A stretch of DNA of 31,856 nucleotides from a virus, in the IMG/VR virus record IMGVR_UViG_3300006919_000237, positions 1 to 31,856 of that record, one strand, 5' to 3'. Position numbers and translations under genes: made by a program. Below the pieces are notes generated by a model. The model was not told where the DNA came from. It made no database searches and saw only the letters and a program-made list of their open reading frames with translations. Positions 1-6,616 of this stretch are shown in pieces. Every line of letters begins with the position of its first letter. Positions within the stretch are counted from its first letter, which is position 1.

Positions 1-294
1 ATTACCTATAGGGGCATTGACCCTGCGAGTGTGTTCTTTATACGTATGGAGAACTTGAATATCTTTTGTCCGTATCATGATAATAAGACCAATTGGCAGA
101 TAGTGAATGAAAAGGAGTCTGAAACGGCACCTTATGTGAGGATTCTAACGAATATGAACAAGTATATGCTACGCCAAGAAGAAAGGTCTTATGCCTGGCT
201 ATGTAATAACTGCACCGTGGCAGATGCTACGCGATTTAGAATACTGACCGACACATTAAAGCAAAACATTAACTCTGGTGAACCGCCTTATTAG
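1..294 (+). CDS. Hypothetical protein, 5' end cut by window edge
   Basis: The reading frame is open from base 1 and reads like protein before the first ATG (T-Y-R-G-I-D-P-A-S-V-F-F-I-R), so the gene probably begins upstream of the window rather than at the ATG at 46 or the GTG at 31. It ends at the TAG at 292-294. The visible part has a CPYH motif and a CNNC motif about 45 residues later, which together could bind one zinc ion, as in small zinc-ribbon or treble-clef proteins. I do not recognise the family. No ribosome binding site precedes the ATG at 46, which supports the partial-gene reading. Confidence 0.6.
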   Translation: MTYRGIDPASVFFIRMENLNIFCPYHDNKTNWQIVNEKESETAPYVRILTNMNKYMLRQEERSYAWLCNNCTVADATRFRILTDTLKQNINSGEPPY

Positions 295-313
295 CATTTC
301 TCCGAAAAATGCT
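293..313 (+). other. Inverted repeat abutting an early promoter
   Basis: AGCATTT at 293-299 pairs with AAATGCT at 307-313, a 7-bp stem with a 7-base loop. It begins within the stop codon of the upstream gene and ends at the first base of the -35 box of the next promoter. There is no T-run after it, so it is a poor intrinsic terminator. It could be an mRNA 3'-end hairpin. Confidence 0.35.
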
Positions 314-341
314 TGACAAATTCAAATTCCGGTGTTAGTAT
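313..341 (+). promoter_or_regulatory. Sigma70-like early promoter
   Basis: The -35 box TTGACA (313-318) is followed after 17 bases by TAGTAT (336-341), with a TG two bases further upstream. It is preceded by GC as in the other early promoters here (consensus CTTGACW). The predicted start near 348 gives the gene at 372 a leader of about 24 bases with a GGAG ribosome binding site. Confidence 0.75.
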
Positions 342-371
342 ACACATATTAACATTTATGGAGAGTTAAAC

Positions 372-647
372 ATGGAAGTAGAAGTAAAAGACTATATTGA
401 ACGTGTCAGAGAGGAAGAAGCAGAGAAAAAAGCTAATGCCCCTAGAAAAGTAAGTAAATCAAACCTACAATGGCAACACCGTCATTATCCTTTAGGTAAA
501 TTTGACTTTGATGTTGTGAGAGAGCGTCTCATAGCTAAAATAGAAGCCGGCGATAAAATAGCCGTTACAACAATTAAGAAAAATATCAAACGAGTTGTAA
601 GAGACAATCCTCACTATGAGGAGTTTGCACAATTGTTAGACCTATAA
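372..647 (+). CDS. Hypothetical protein, 91 aa
   Basis: A short, charged, soluble protein with no signal peptide or membrane segment. The N-terminal third is a Glu/Lys-rich stretch (residues 8-28) likely to be helical, and the C-terminal half also looks helical and basic. The ATG at 372 sits downstream of GGAG (361-364) and of the sigma70-like promoter at 313-341, so it is probably an early gene. It is the first gene of a plus-strand run ending at the terminator at 2885-2911. I do not recognise the family. The promoter context and small size are typical of phage host-takeover genes, but nothing in the sequence shows a function. Confidence 0.7.
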   Translation: MEVEVKDYIERVREEEAEKKANAPRKVSKSNLQWQHRHYPLGKFDFDVVRERLIAKIEAGDKIAVTTIKKNIKRVVRDNPHYEEFAQLLDL

Positions 648-659
648 AGTAGACTTACT

Positions 660-1169
660 ATGGCGACTACTGATTACACACTATCAGCACAAAAAGACTT
701 GGCGACATTTTTGTTCGCCGAGTCTAAGCGATATGATATGTATGACGATGTAACAGTTGAGGACTTAAAGAACCTCTACTCACATAGCATCATAGAGTTA
801 TCTACGGTATGGGAAAACTTAGTTGCTGCCGTAAGAACACATCACGGTAAGCCAACTAAACGTTGTAGTGAGGATGCAATGGATTTGGATAGTGGTGGTG
901 AATGTAAACTCGGTATCCTTAAAAAGAATGACATCTACAGACGTTACGTTATATCTAACGTGATGGGTAAAACAGGAACAATATATTTTATAGGCTGGAA
1001 CTGGTTAATAAATGAGCCACAGTTTCTTGCCATACCTAATTCCGCATATGGACATGGACTAAAAGCAGGCATAAAGATAGGCGTATGTTCTGATTGCGGT
1101 GAAATCAAGAGGGGCAAGTATTGGCCCTATGAAAAGAAAACTTTAATTGAAGCCTGCATGGAGGATTAA
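660..1169 (+). CDS. Hypothetical protein, 169 aa; possible ExK nuclease-type motif
   Basis: A soluble protein of mixed composition. Around residues 75-83 it carries D-L-D-S-G-G-E-C-K, which resembles the D...ExK core of PD-(D/E)XK nucleases, followed by a hydrophobic stretch (GTIYFIGWNWL) that could be the next core strand. A C-S-D-C pair lies near residue 145. The fold assignment is inference from one short motif. It begins 12 bases after the previous stop and ends one base before the next start, with GGAGG overlapping its last codons for the next gene. Alternatives include any small restriction-like or DNA-binding protein. Family not recognised. Confidence 0.65.
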   Translation: MATTDYTLSAQKDLATFLFAESKRYDMYDDVTVEDLKNLYSHSIIELSTVWENLVAAVRTHHGKPTKRCSEDAMDLDSGGECKLGILKKNDIYRRYVISNVMGKTGTIYFIGWNWLINEPQFLAIPNSAYGHGLKAGIKIGVCSDCGEIKRGKYWPYEKKTLIEACMED

Positions 1170-1170
1170 A

Positions 1171-1671
1171 ATGGAAAACGTTAAACTTAATAGAACAGCA
1201 ATATTTGGTTTGGGCATGGGTGCCGGTTGGTTATTTGCTTTACTAGTATTCAGTTCAGGAGCATATGCACAAACAGAAACAATGCAAGTTCCTGTTATAA
1301 AAGCATACCCTGTTATAGAGAAGGTTTATACTAATAGCAGACCTGTTAGAGAATGTCATTATGAATTTGAACCTAACACAGGTAGATATACTACATTACC
1401 CGTTGTGCCTGTTGTTGTAGGGGCTGCTGTAGGTAAAGAACTTGCTGACCAAGATGACAAGGGTGCTATTGTAGGTGGCTTGTTAGGAGCATTGTTTGGT
1501 AGTAAGAAAGCAGACTACAAGGCAAGAGAACATTGTTACAATACATGGGCGTATGATATAAGAGAAGAACTTTTATATTGGGAAGTTACTTACGAACTTT
1601 TTGGTCAGATACGTAATAAAAAGATGTTGACAAATCCAGGTAAATACATTACAATTACGATACAACATTAA
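1171..1671 (+). CDS. Glycine-zipper envelope protein with signal peptide
   Basis: The start at 1171 is chosen over the in-frame ATG at 1147 because GGAGG at about 1160-1164 is well placed and the protein then opens with a signal-peptide-like segment: a basic N-terminus, a hydrophobic core (residues 12-28), then A-Y-A-Q. After the signal comes a Gly/Ala-rich pair of short hydrophobic helices (V-V-V-G-A-A-V-G-K-E and G-A-I-V-G-G-L-L-G-A-L-F-G) separated by a polar turn, typical of glycine-zipper 2TM (17-kDa surface antigen-like) domains. Two Cys flank this domain. Such proteins sit in the periplasm or outer membrane. In a phage, a role in envelope remodelling or superinfection exclusion is plausible but not shown. 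Confidence 0.8.
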   Translation: MENVKLNRTAIFGLGMGAGWLFALLVFSSGAYAQTETMQVPVIKAYPVIEKVYTNSRPVRECHYEFEPNTGRYTTLPVVPVVVGAAVGKELADQDDKGAIVGGLLGALFGSKKADYKAREHCYNTWAYDIREELLYWEVTYELFGQIRNKKMLTNPGKYITITIQH

Positions 1672-1684
1672 ACATTAATTTATT

Positions 1685-1828
1685 ATGGCAGTAAAATTTA
1701 AAAAACAAGGTTCCAGTATATCACATATTAAAAAAGGAACAAGTATTGGTCGGCGTCCTAAATCTATGGCGACAATGAACAAAAGTAAAAAACGTTCTTA
1801 TAAAAAATATCGTGGTCAAGGTAAGTGA
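1685..1828 (+). CDS. Small very basic protein, 47 aa
   Basis: An ORF beginning ATG-GCA-GTA-AAA and ending TGA at 1826-1828. About a third of the residues are Lys or Arg, with S/G-rich linkers and a C-terminal K-K-Y-R-G-Q-G-K, so it probably binds nucleic acid or ribosomes. Its stop overlaps the GTG start of the metallopeptidase gene (aaGTGA), indicating translational coupling. It fills an otherwise empty 150-base gap. The close packing and protein-like composition support a real gene. No strong Shine-Dalgarno motif is visible upstream. Function unknown. Confidence 0.65.
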   Translation: MAVKFKKQGSSISHIKKGTSIGRRPKSMATMNKSKKRSYKKYRGQGK

Positions 1829-2226
1829 TTGATATTGTTGTTACAGGTCAAATAAGAAATAGAAAGAAGTTTACTAGCTTTACTGAGGACTGTATGTCTT
1901 GGCTGGTGCCTAATATTAGGCGAGACGTAGACATAACTGTTAAGTTTGTTAAGGAATGTGAAAATAACTATTTAGGTTTATGTTGGGGCGATAAAGATGT
2001 TGCTGAGATAGAAGTGGCAAAAACATTTGAAAGTAAAACATTACCAGAAGAAGAGATAGCCAAAACATTAGCACATGAGTTAGTTCATGCGAAACAATTT
2101 ATTAAAAGACAATTACATCCTAATTTAAAGTGGAAAAATCAAACATACACGGGTTACAAAAGAACACCGTGGGAAAAGGAAGCTTATATGTTAGAAGATG
2201 AATTGTTTGATTTATTTTGGAGTTAA
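1825..2226 (+). CDS. SprT-like zinc metallopeptidase, 133 aa
   Basis: The motif L-A-H-E-L-V-H-A-K-Q (about residues 87-96) is a HExxH zinc-metallopeptidase active site, and W-E-K-E-A-Y about 25 residues later can give the third zinc ligand, as in SprT/Spartan-type minimal peptidases. Spartan-family proteins cleave DNA-protein crosslinks in eukaryotes; phage versions are uncharacterised. The protein is cytosolic, with no signal peptide. It starts at a GTG overlapping the stop of the small basic protein and ends three bases before the next gene, so the three form one transcription unit. The family assignment is fairly safe; the substrate is unknown. Confidence 0.8.
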   Translation: MIDIVVTGQIRNRKKFTSFTEDCMSWLVPNIRRDVDITVKFVKECENNYLGLCWGDKDVAEIEVAKTFESKTLPEEEIAKTLAHELVHAKQFIKRQLHPNLKWKNQTYTGYKRTPWEKEAYMLEDELFDLFWS

Positions 2227-2229
2227 GTT

Positions 2230-2490
2230 ATGGGACAATATAACGATATAGTAGAACAACAAAGGTTATTGTTAAAAGCTGAGGAGTGGGCAGAAGGTGT
2301 AAAATGCCTACATGCACATAGCTTGGATAGTATGGCTTATGCCTCAGATAGAGATGATGGCAAAGTATTAGATATTGAATATAACTCAGGTAGAGTTGTT
2401 CGAGAGATTTTAGCTACAGGTGAAAAAATTGAATTCGGTGAAATCCTTGAAGGTGAAAGGCTCATATGGGCTTATCAAGAACATCATTAA
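2230..2490 (+). CDS. Hypothetical protein, 86 aa
   Basis: A small acidic protein following the metallopeptidase gene after three bases, probably read from the same mRNA. The N-terminal half is likely helical (residues 1-30) and the C-terminal half strand-rich (K-V-L-D-I-E-Y, R-V-V-R-E-I-L). There are no cysteine motifs apart from one Cys, no membrane segment and no signal. I do not recognise the family. It is the last gene before a separate sigma70-like promoter. Confidence 0.65.
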   Translation: MGQYNDIVEQQRLLLKAEEWAEGVKCLHAHSLDSMAYASDRDDGKVLDIEYNSGRVVREILATGEKIEFGEILEGERLIWAYQEHH

Positions 2491-2514
2491 GGTGACCAAA
2501 AAGAACATTAATGC

Positions 2515-2543
2515 TTGACTTTGGCAACAAACGATAGTATAAT
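2515..2543 (+). promoter_or_regulatory. Sigma70-like early promoter, near-consensus
   Basis: TTGACT (2515-2520), a 17-base spacer, then a perfect TATAAT (2538-2543). The predicted transcription start near 2550 leaves a leader of about 25 bases with AAAAGGAG before the ATG at 2575. This is among the strongest promoter matches in the window. Confidence 0.85.
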
Positions 2544-2574
2544 GTGTATGTTAATTACTTAAAAAGGAGAACTT

Positions 2575-2871
2575 ATGACAAGTAAAAATACTACAACAAC
2601 TGTAACCTTCACTTCTAAGAAGTCAAAGTTACTAGGTGCTCTTAAAGCAGGACAAGCTTTAACAGCTGGTGAAATTACAAACAGATTTGGGATTGCTAAT
2701 CCAAGGTCTGCTGTTTCTTCACTACGTATGGATGGATTCCCAATCTATCTAAACAACGGCACCAAAGATGCTAGAGGAAGAGTTAAAGCTTCTAGATATC
2801 GTCTAGGAACTGCTTCTAGAGCCGTTATCGCAGCTGGTTATCAAGCACTAGCAGCCCAAGCTAATAGCTAA
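2575..2871 (+). CDS. Winged-helix DNA-binding protein, 98 aa
   Basis: Residues 20-75 form a helix-turn-helix-like pattern: K-L-L-G-A-L-K-A-G-Q, then L-T-A-G-E-I-T-N-R-F-G-I (second helix), then N-P-R-S-A-V-S-S-L-R (recognition helix), then a hairpin-like wing (F-P-I-Y-L-N-N-G-T to A-S-R-Y-R-L-G). This layout is common in small winged-helix regulators of T4-like marine phages. It has its own near-consensus promoter and strong ribosome binding site (AAAAGGAG) and is followed directly by an intrinsic terminator, so it is expressed as a monocistronic, probably abundant early transcript. A DNA-binding or regulatory role is likely; the target is unknown. Confidence 0.78.
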   Translation: MTSKNTTTTVTFTSKKSKLLGALKAGQALTAGEITNRFGIANPRSAVSSLRMDGFPIYLNNGTKDARGRVKASRYRLGTASRAVIAAGYQALAAQANS

Positions 2872-2884
2872 TATTAGTTAAGCC

Positions 2885-2911
2885 AAAGGGGGCGCGATGC
2901 CCCCTTTTTTT
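2885..2911 (+). terminator. Strong rho-independent terminator
   Basis: GGGGGC (2888-2893) pairs with GCCCCC (2899-2904) around a 5-base loop. The stem extends through AAA/TTT and is followed by a run of seven T. It ends the monocistronic winged-helix transcript. Confidence 0.92.
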
Positions 2912-2920
2912 GGAAACATT

Positions 2921-3250
2921 ATGAAAGACACAGATACAATACAAACAAAATATAAAGGCATGGAACTTTCTGTAGGGGAAATTAAAAACTCCAATAGAAT
3001 ACAAAAAAGTGCTACGCCTAAAATGGATTTAAGTTGGTATGTAAAGTGGGCATCAAGCATCTTTATATTAGGCAGCATGAGTATTAGAGGTGTAGACGGT
3101 TTACAACAATATGACCTTGGACTAAGCCTTATTGGAGTCGCAGGCTGGCTATGGGTCGGACTTCTTTGGAAAGACCGAGCTCTAATATTGTTAAATGGTA
3201 TTGGAGTATTTTTATTCTTAAATACTTTGATTAAAAACTATTGGCTTTAG
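2921..3250 (+). CDS. Small integral membrane protein, 109 aa
   Basis: The ATG at 2921 is preferred over the in-frame ATG at 2897, which lies inside the terminator hairpin. After a polar N-terminus of about 40 residues there are three hydrophobic segments: W-A-S-S-I-F-I-L-G-S-M, L-G-L-S-L-I-G-V-A-G-W-L-W-V-G-L-L-W, and L-I-L-L-N-G-I-G-V-F-L-F-L. They are linked by short loops, including a W-K-D-R-A loop. This suggests a three-helix inner-membrane protein. Similar small membrane proteins are frequent in marine T4-like phages, without known function. The ribosome binding site is weak and it lies just after a terminator, so expression may depend on readthrough. Its 3' end overlaps a tiny minus-strand ORF. 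Confidence 0.65.
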   Translation: MKDTDTIQTKYKGMELSVGEIKNSNRIQKSATPKMDLSWYVKWASSIFILGSMSIRGVDGLQQYDLGLSLIGVAGWLWVGLLWKDRALILLNGIGVFLFLNTLIKNYWL

Positions 3251-3336
3251 CTTATTGGTGCTATTGCAAGAACGCTTACAATAAAGACACATACTAAAAT
3301 AAAAAGTTCCCCTGCTTCTTCTATTTTTGTTTTCAT
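3247..3336 (-). CDS. Candidate 29-aa membrane peptide
   Basis: A minus-strand ORF starting ATG-AAA-ACA (3336-3334), with AGGGAT a few bases upstream as ribosome binding site. A charged N-terminus (K-T-K-I-E-E-A-G-E) is followed by an 18-residue hydrophobic helix (L-F-I-L-V-C-V-F-I-V-S-V-L-A-I-A-P). It is the last possible gene of the minus-strand curli operon and converges with the plus-strand membrane protein, overlapping its last codon. The rest of the gap (about 3337-3423) is AT-rich with no clear gene. Tiny holin- or toxin-like peptides look like this, but its size makes chance possible. Confidence 0.4.
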   Translation of the reverse strand: MKTKIEEAGELFILVCVFIVSVLAIAPIS

Positions 3337-3423
3337 TTATCCCTAAATTAAATATAAATTATTTGTATAATTAGTTATAAATTCTGCTTATACGCTCTTA
3401 TATATAAAAAATAGGTTTTTTAC

Positions 3424-3648
3424 TTAATGAATGTCAACTCCAATTTTTCTTAGCAAGTATTTTGCGACCTGAGTTCCATCCTCATTATCTAAAACTTCCC
3501 AATTGTAAAGTTGGATAACTGTATCCAAATCAGTTAGTGCTTCATCATCATCTAAATATTCATCTAGGTTTAAACGATATAAAGGAACGCCTTTGAAGGT
3601 TCCTGTTATTGCACAAAGTTCAATTTCACTAGGTGTCATTTTCATTTT
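3424..3648 (-). CDS. Hypothetical acidic protein, about 74 aa
   Basis: The frame opens at 3666, but the ATG at 3648 is preferred because GAGGAA lies about 8 bases upstream; a second ATG follows two codons later. The start overlaps the 3' end of the preceding nuclease-like gene. The protein is acidic, with an L-D-E-Y-L-D-D-D-E run in the middle and a C-terminal helix (V-A-K-Y-L-L-R-K-I-G). No signal peptide, membrane segment or known motif. Family not recognised. Its place as the penultimate ORF of the operon suggests co-expression with the curli-like genes. Confidence 0.6.
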   Translation of the reverse strand, partial: KMKMTPSEIELCAITGTFKGVPLYRLNLDEYLDDDEALTDLDTVIQLYNWEVLDNEDGTQVAKYLLRKIGVDIH

Positions 3649-4480
3649 TTGATTCCTCATCATCATTGTCCTGTATCATTTTATTTGGAAACACCGCTTG
3701 GCTTTCTAAAATTGAAGAGGTGTTTGATGTTACAGGTGCTATGTTATAAAAACTTTTTGTTATTCTTCTCATTGTTAATTCTATTGAGGGAGTATAACCA
3801 GGTGCTATTGTTGGGTCGTTACGTTGTTGTTCCCTAATCATTGCACTTTTTATATCATTAGTTTTAATTCTTACTCTAATTCTACATTCATGGTTATTTT
3901 CCCATAAAGGTATGGGTGGATTTTGTCCAATATTAAGTCCTGCAGGGTCATCTCTACCTAAAAGATAAAACCCATGTGTTCCTAATTGAAAATAATGAGT
4001 ATCTTTGGTTTTATAATACCCACTAATTGATGTAGAAGACACAGGAATATAAAATTCTGGGGCATTTTCTATATCTTGTCGGTGTCTTTCTTCTAAATTT
4101 GGCTTGCCTGCATCCTCCCAACGTTTTTTCCACTTATAATCCCTGTCCATACAAGCCCAAATAGGTTTTCTCCACTTGTTTCTGATTAAATTTAGCACAT
4201 TACTTCTTATTGCTAAGTCTATTAAGTAGAGTTTTTCATCTGTAGGGTTATTTTGTGAGAAATCAAAGGTGTTTGTTGCATTTTTGTAATTCAAAGCAAC
4301 TTGTCCGGCGGTTGTAATACGTTTTTTAAGTTCTGCACCGTAACTTTTTCCATTGCAAAGAAATTCTATGTCGGGTCTAGAGTAATCAGCACCCGCCGGG
4401 CGAAAATTTGCATCCGCTAACTTCTTTTTCTTGAGGAATCTTACTGTATTGTCCTCATATAAGTAACCTTCAGGTCTCAT
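3629..4480 (-). CDS. PD-(D/E)XK nuclease-like protein, 283 aa
   Basis: Near the N-terminus, R-P-D-I-E-F (about residues 35-40), a short turn, and then Y-G-A-E-L-K-K (about 47-53) give the D...ExK pattern of the PD-(D/E)XK nuclease core, as in restriction-endonuclease-like and Holliday-junction-resolvase-like enzymes. The rest is mixed alpha/beta with many aromatic residues and an acidic tail. No signal peptide, so probably cytosolic. Its ATG overlaps the preceding stop (ATGA), so it is translationally coupled. A nuclease in a curli/cyclase operon is unexpected; it may be a passenger or act against host or competitor DNA. The exact family is not recognised. Confidence 0.6.
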   Translation of the reverse strand: MRPEGYLYEDNTVRFLKKKKLADANFRPAGADYSRPDIEFLCNGKSYGAELKKRITTAGQVALNYKNATNTFDFSQNNPTDEKLYLIDLAIRSNVLNLIRNKWRKPIWACMDRDYKWKKRWEDAGKPNLEERHRQDIENAPEFYIPVSSTSISGYYKTKDTHYFQLGTHGFYLLGRDDPAGLNIGQNPPIPLWENNHECRIRVRIKTNDIKSAMIREQQRNDPTIAPGYTPSIELTMRRITKSFYNIAPVTSNTSSILESQAVFPNKMIQDNDDEESKNENDT

Positions 4481-4863
4481 AGCTTGTTACATTCCTGTTT
4501 TGCGTCTTTTAAAACATTAAAATTGTTTGCTACTACCACTCCTGTTAAAAGAGTTGTTGGTAGAAGTATTTCGTTTGTTAATTTTTCAGAATTATTAAGA
4601 TTATATAACATGGGTCCTAATATACTTGTTTTTAATGTTATCATTTGATAAATTTTTGGTTTTCTATTTAATAATACATTCGTTTCATAAACACAATCAT
4701 ATTTTATACCCCTATATGTGCTGTATACATCCAAAACCTGAAAAGTATAAAATATAATTAAGTGTTCGGTTGATGCCGGCTCACTTATAGGTATATACGG
4801 ATATACTTTCTGATTTTCCTTTAACTTGTATGCTGTCAACTTTCTTGAATTTTCTTCTTTCAC
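4477..4863 (-). CDS. Small probable membrane protein, start uncertain
   Basis: The convincing part is the last ~110 residues, after the cyclase gene has stopped: hydrophobic L-I-I-F-Y-T-F-Q-V-L-D-V-Y-S-T, then Y-E-T-N-V-L-L and I-L-L-P-T-T-L-L-T-G-V-V-V-A. The D-x-Y-S-T ... E-T-N pattern recalls small membrane proteins with a conserved TM1-D / E-x-N motif, but I cannot name the family firmly. The frame stays open upstream to 5091 inside the cyclase gene. No ATG is well placed, so GTG at 4863 is offered as start with TTG at 4839 as alternative. Either way it overlaps the cyclase 3' end. Its stop overlaps the next ATG (ATGA). Confidence 0.5.
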   Translation of the reverse strand: MKEENSRKLTAYKLKENQKVYPYIPISEPASTEHLIIFYTFQVLDVYSTYRGIKYDCVYETNVLLNRKPKIYQMITLKTSILGPMLYNLNNSEKLTNEILLPTTLLTGVVVANNFNVLKDAKQECNKL

Positions 4864-6616
4864 AGCGTTTATAAGTTTCCTGTCCCAACAACACTCGAAC
4901 CCCATCATAATTTCTTGTTTGACCCTCGAGTCTAGACGCAAGGTTAACGGCGTCTCCAACAACGGAATAATCAAACCGTTCTTCGCTCCCCATGTTTCCA
5001 ACGATGCAATCGCCGGTGTTGATACCAATGCCAACATCAATACGAGGAAGACCTTTTTGTTCCAATTCTTCAGCCAATTTAATTGCTTCAATTTCTATTT
5101 CCCTAGCAGCATTTACTGCTTTTTGAGGATGATTTTCACATTCAATTGGTGCATTCCAAAAAGCCATAATACAATCACCCATAAATTTGTCGATTGTTCC
5201 GCCATGTGATAGAATAATTTTTGTCATTCTGTCTAAGTAACTATTTATTAATTCTACAAGTCCCTCTGGATCGTCCTTATTTTTGTAATATTCTGATATA
5301 GGGGTAAATCCAACAATGTCCATAAACATAAATGTCATGTTTTTCCTATCACCGCCTAATTTCATAAGACTAGGGTCTTTGACTAACATATCAACCATAT
5401 CAGGTGATAGATAAGTTGAAAATTGTCCTTTAATTTGTTGTCTTAGTTTAAATTGTTTGTAAAAGTTATTAAAAGAAGCAGACGTAAACGTTAATATAAG
5501 GGTTATTACGGGAAAACTTATATCTAACAATAGTGAGGTGTTAGTCCAAGCATAATATGCTAATATAGGCGGTGTAAGGAGCGCTAATAGTGTTATAATA
5601 GCACTTATCCACACAGATGCATAGTATACAGCTATAATTACAATAATACTTAATAATAGCGTCCCTAAAAGTTCTATAAAGTCACCATATAATGGTCTAC
5701 TTATATTATCACCATTTATTATTGTTTGCATGGCAGCTGCCTGTAATTTGTGAGGGGGAATTAGGCCCTGTGGTGTTACAACCTGAGTTCCTATACCTTT
5801 TGCTGTTACACCTATTAAAACTGTTTTACCTTTTAGGTCTTTATTTAAGGGTGCCCTCACATAATCTATTTCTTCAAAAGTATAATTAGAATTTAACCAT
5901 ATACTTCCGTCAGGGTCTGTTTTAATTTGAAAGGGGCGTAATATAATTTCTTCAATACCAGCGTCGTTTACTTTTAATGTATATGATAGTTTATCCTGCC
6001 AAGCTCTGATTACTTCTAAAGCCATTGAAGGATAAAGTTGATTATTAATTTGCGATACAAGAGGAATACGTCTTGTTATGTTATCTACTTCTGGTGCACC
6101 GTTAATTAGTCCTGCACCTTGTGCTACATTTTCGATTTCATCAATATTTGTAACAAGTCCGTTATACTTAAAAGCATAAGCATATGGGTCGCCAGTTCCA
6201 AATACAGCTGTTCCTACGTAAGGAGCCTTTTCACTTCTACCATTTGCATCTGCGTCTTGGGCTAATATAATTCCGTTATCTTTTACCCAGGATGCAAATA
6301 CTTCATCGCCTCCAAATCTATCTGCTTCTGGAAACATTATTGTAAATCCTATAAAACCAGCATTAGCCTGTCTTAGATGATTTATCATCATGGCATACTC
6401 TTGTCTAGGCCATGGAAACTGTCCTATTTGCTCTAGGCTTTTTTCACCTATATTAATTAAAACGATGTCGTTTGAATGTTTTGTAGGAAGTGTTTTTATG
6501 TATTGGTCAAACACATTTAGTCTTGTTTGTTCTACTAACTGCGGGTCATTTACTCTAATGCCCAATAATAGGAATGTTAAGAATATGGTTGTCCATATAG
6601 TTGTGATGTATTTCAT
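4781..6616 (-). CDS. CHASE2-domain class III adenylate cyclase, 611 aa
   Basis: A membrane-bound sensor cyclase making cAMP from ATP. Layout: N-terminal membrane helix (residues 7-20), extracytoplasmic CHASE2 domain (about 30-305), three membrane helices (about 315-385), short linker, class III cyclase domain (about 425-600). Catalytic features are intact: metal-binding D433 in F-M-D-I-V-G-F-T, second metal site D481 in D-K-F-M-G-D, adenine-selecting K477 and D555 (S-V-V-G-D-A-V-N), transition-state N558 and R562. That the residues select ATP follows known family rules. The ATG overlaps the stop of the second curlin-like gene (ATGA). CHASE2 cyclases often neighbour FecR-domain proteins in bacteria, as here. 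A full-length sensor cyclase in a phage is very unusual. Confidence 0.93.
   Translation of the reverse strand: MKYITTIWTTIFLTFLLLGIRVNDPQLVEQTRLNVFDQYIKTLPTKHSNDIVLINIGEKSLEQIGQFPWPRQEYAMMINHLRQANAGFIGFTIMFPEADRFGGDEVFASWVKDNGIILAQDADANGRSEKAPYVGTAVFGTGDPYAYAFKYNGLVTNIDEIENVAQGAGLINGAPEVDNITRRIPLVSQINNQLYPSMALEVIRAWQDKLSYTLKVNDAGIEEIILRPFQIKTDPDGSIWLNSNYTFEEIDYVRAPLNKDLKGKTVLIGVTAKGIGTQVVTPQGLIPPHKLQAAAMQTIINGDNISRPLYGDFIELLGTLLLSIIVIIAVYYASVWISAIITLLALLTPPILAYYAWTNTSLLLDISFPVITLILTFTSASFNNFYKQFKLRQQIKGQFSTYLSPDMVDMLVKDPSLMKLGGDRKNMTFMFMDIVGFTPISEYYKNKDDPEGLVELINSYLDRMTKIILSHGGTIDKFMGDCIMAFWNAPIECENHPQKAVNAAREIEIEAIKLAEELEQKGLPRIDVGIGINTGDCIVGNMGSEERFDYSVVGDAVNLASRLEGQTRNYDGVRVLLGQETYKRCERRKFKKVDSIQVKGKSESISVYTYK

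Noticed and set aside
17-44. A sigma70-like promoter (TTGACC, then TATACG)
   Set aside because: The reading frame is open and protein-like through this stretch from base 1, so it is probably coding sequence of a gene beginning upstream; the boxes are also poor and badly spaced for the ATG at 46.
2878-3078. A 66-codon minus-strand frame across the terminator
   Set aside because: It reads through the strong terminator hairpin and is opposite a more convincing membrane-protein gene.
4864-5091. A signal-peptide-like N-terminus (starting M-K-Q-L-N-W-L-K and ending A-I-A-S) on the frame that runs to 4477
   Set aside because: It is an out-of-frame reading of the conserved cyclase motif region of the 611-aa cyclase, so it is most likely a coincidence of that coding sequence. 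A start nearer the cyclase stop was preferred, although the matter is open.
4826-5209. A 127-codon plus-strand open frame opposite the cyclase domain
   Set aside because: Composition is low in charged residues and rich in Phe/Ser/Ile, as expected for an antisense shadow; the opposite strand has intact catalytic motifs.
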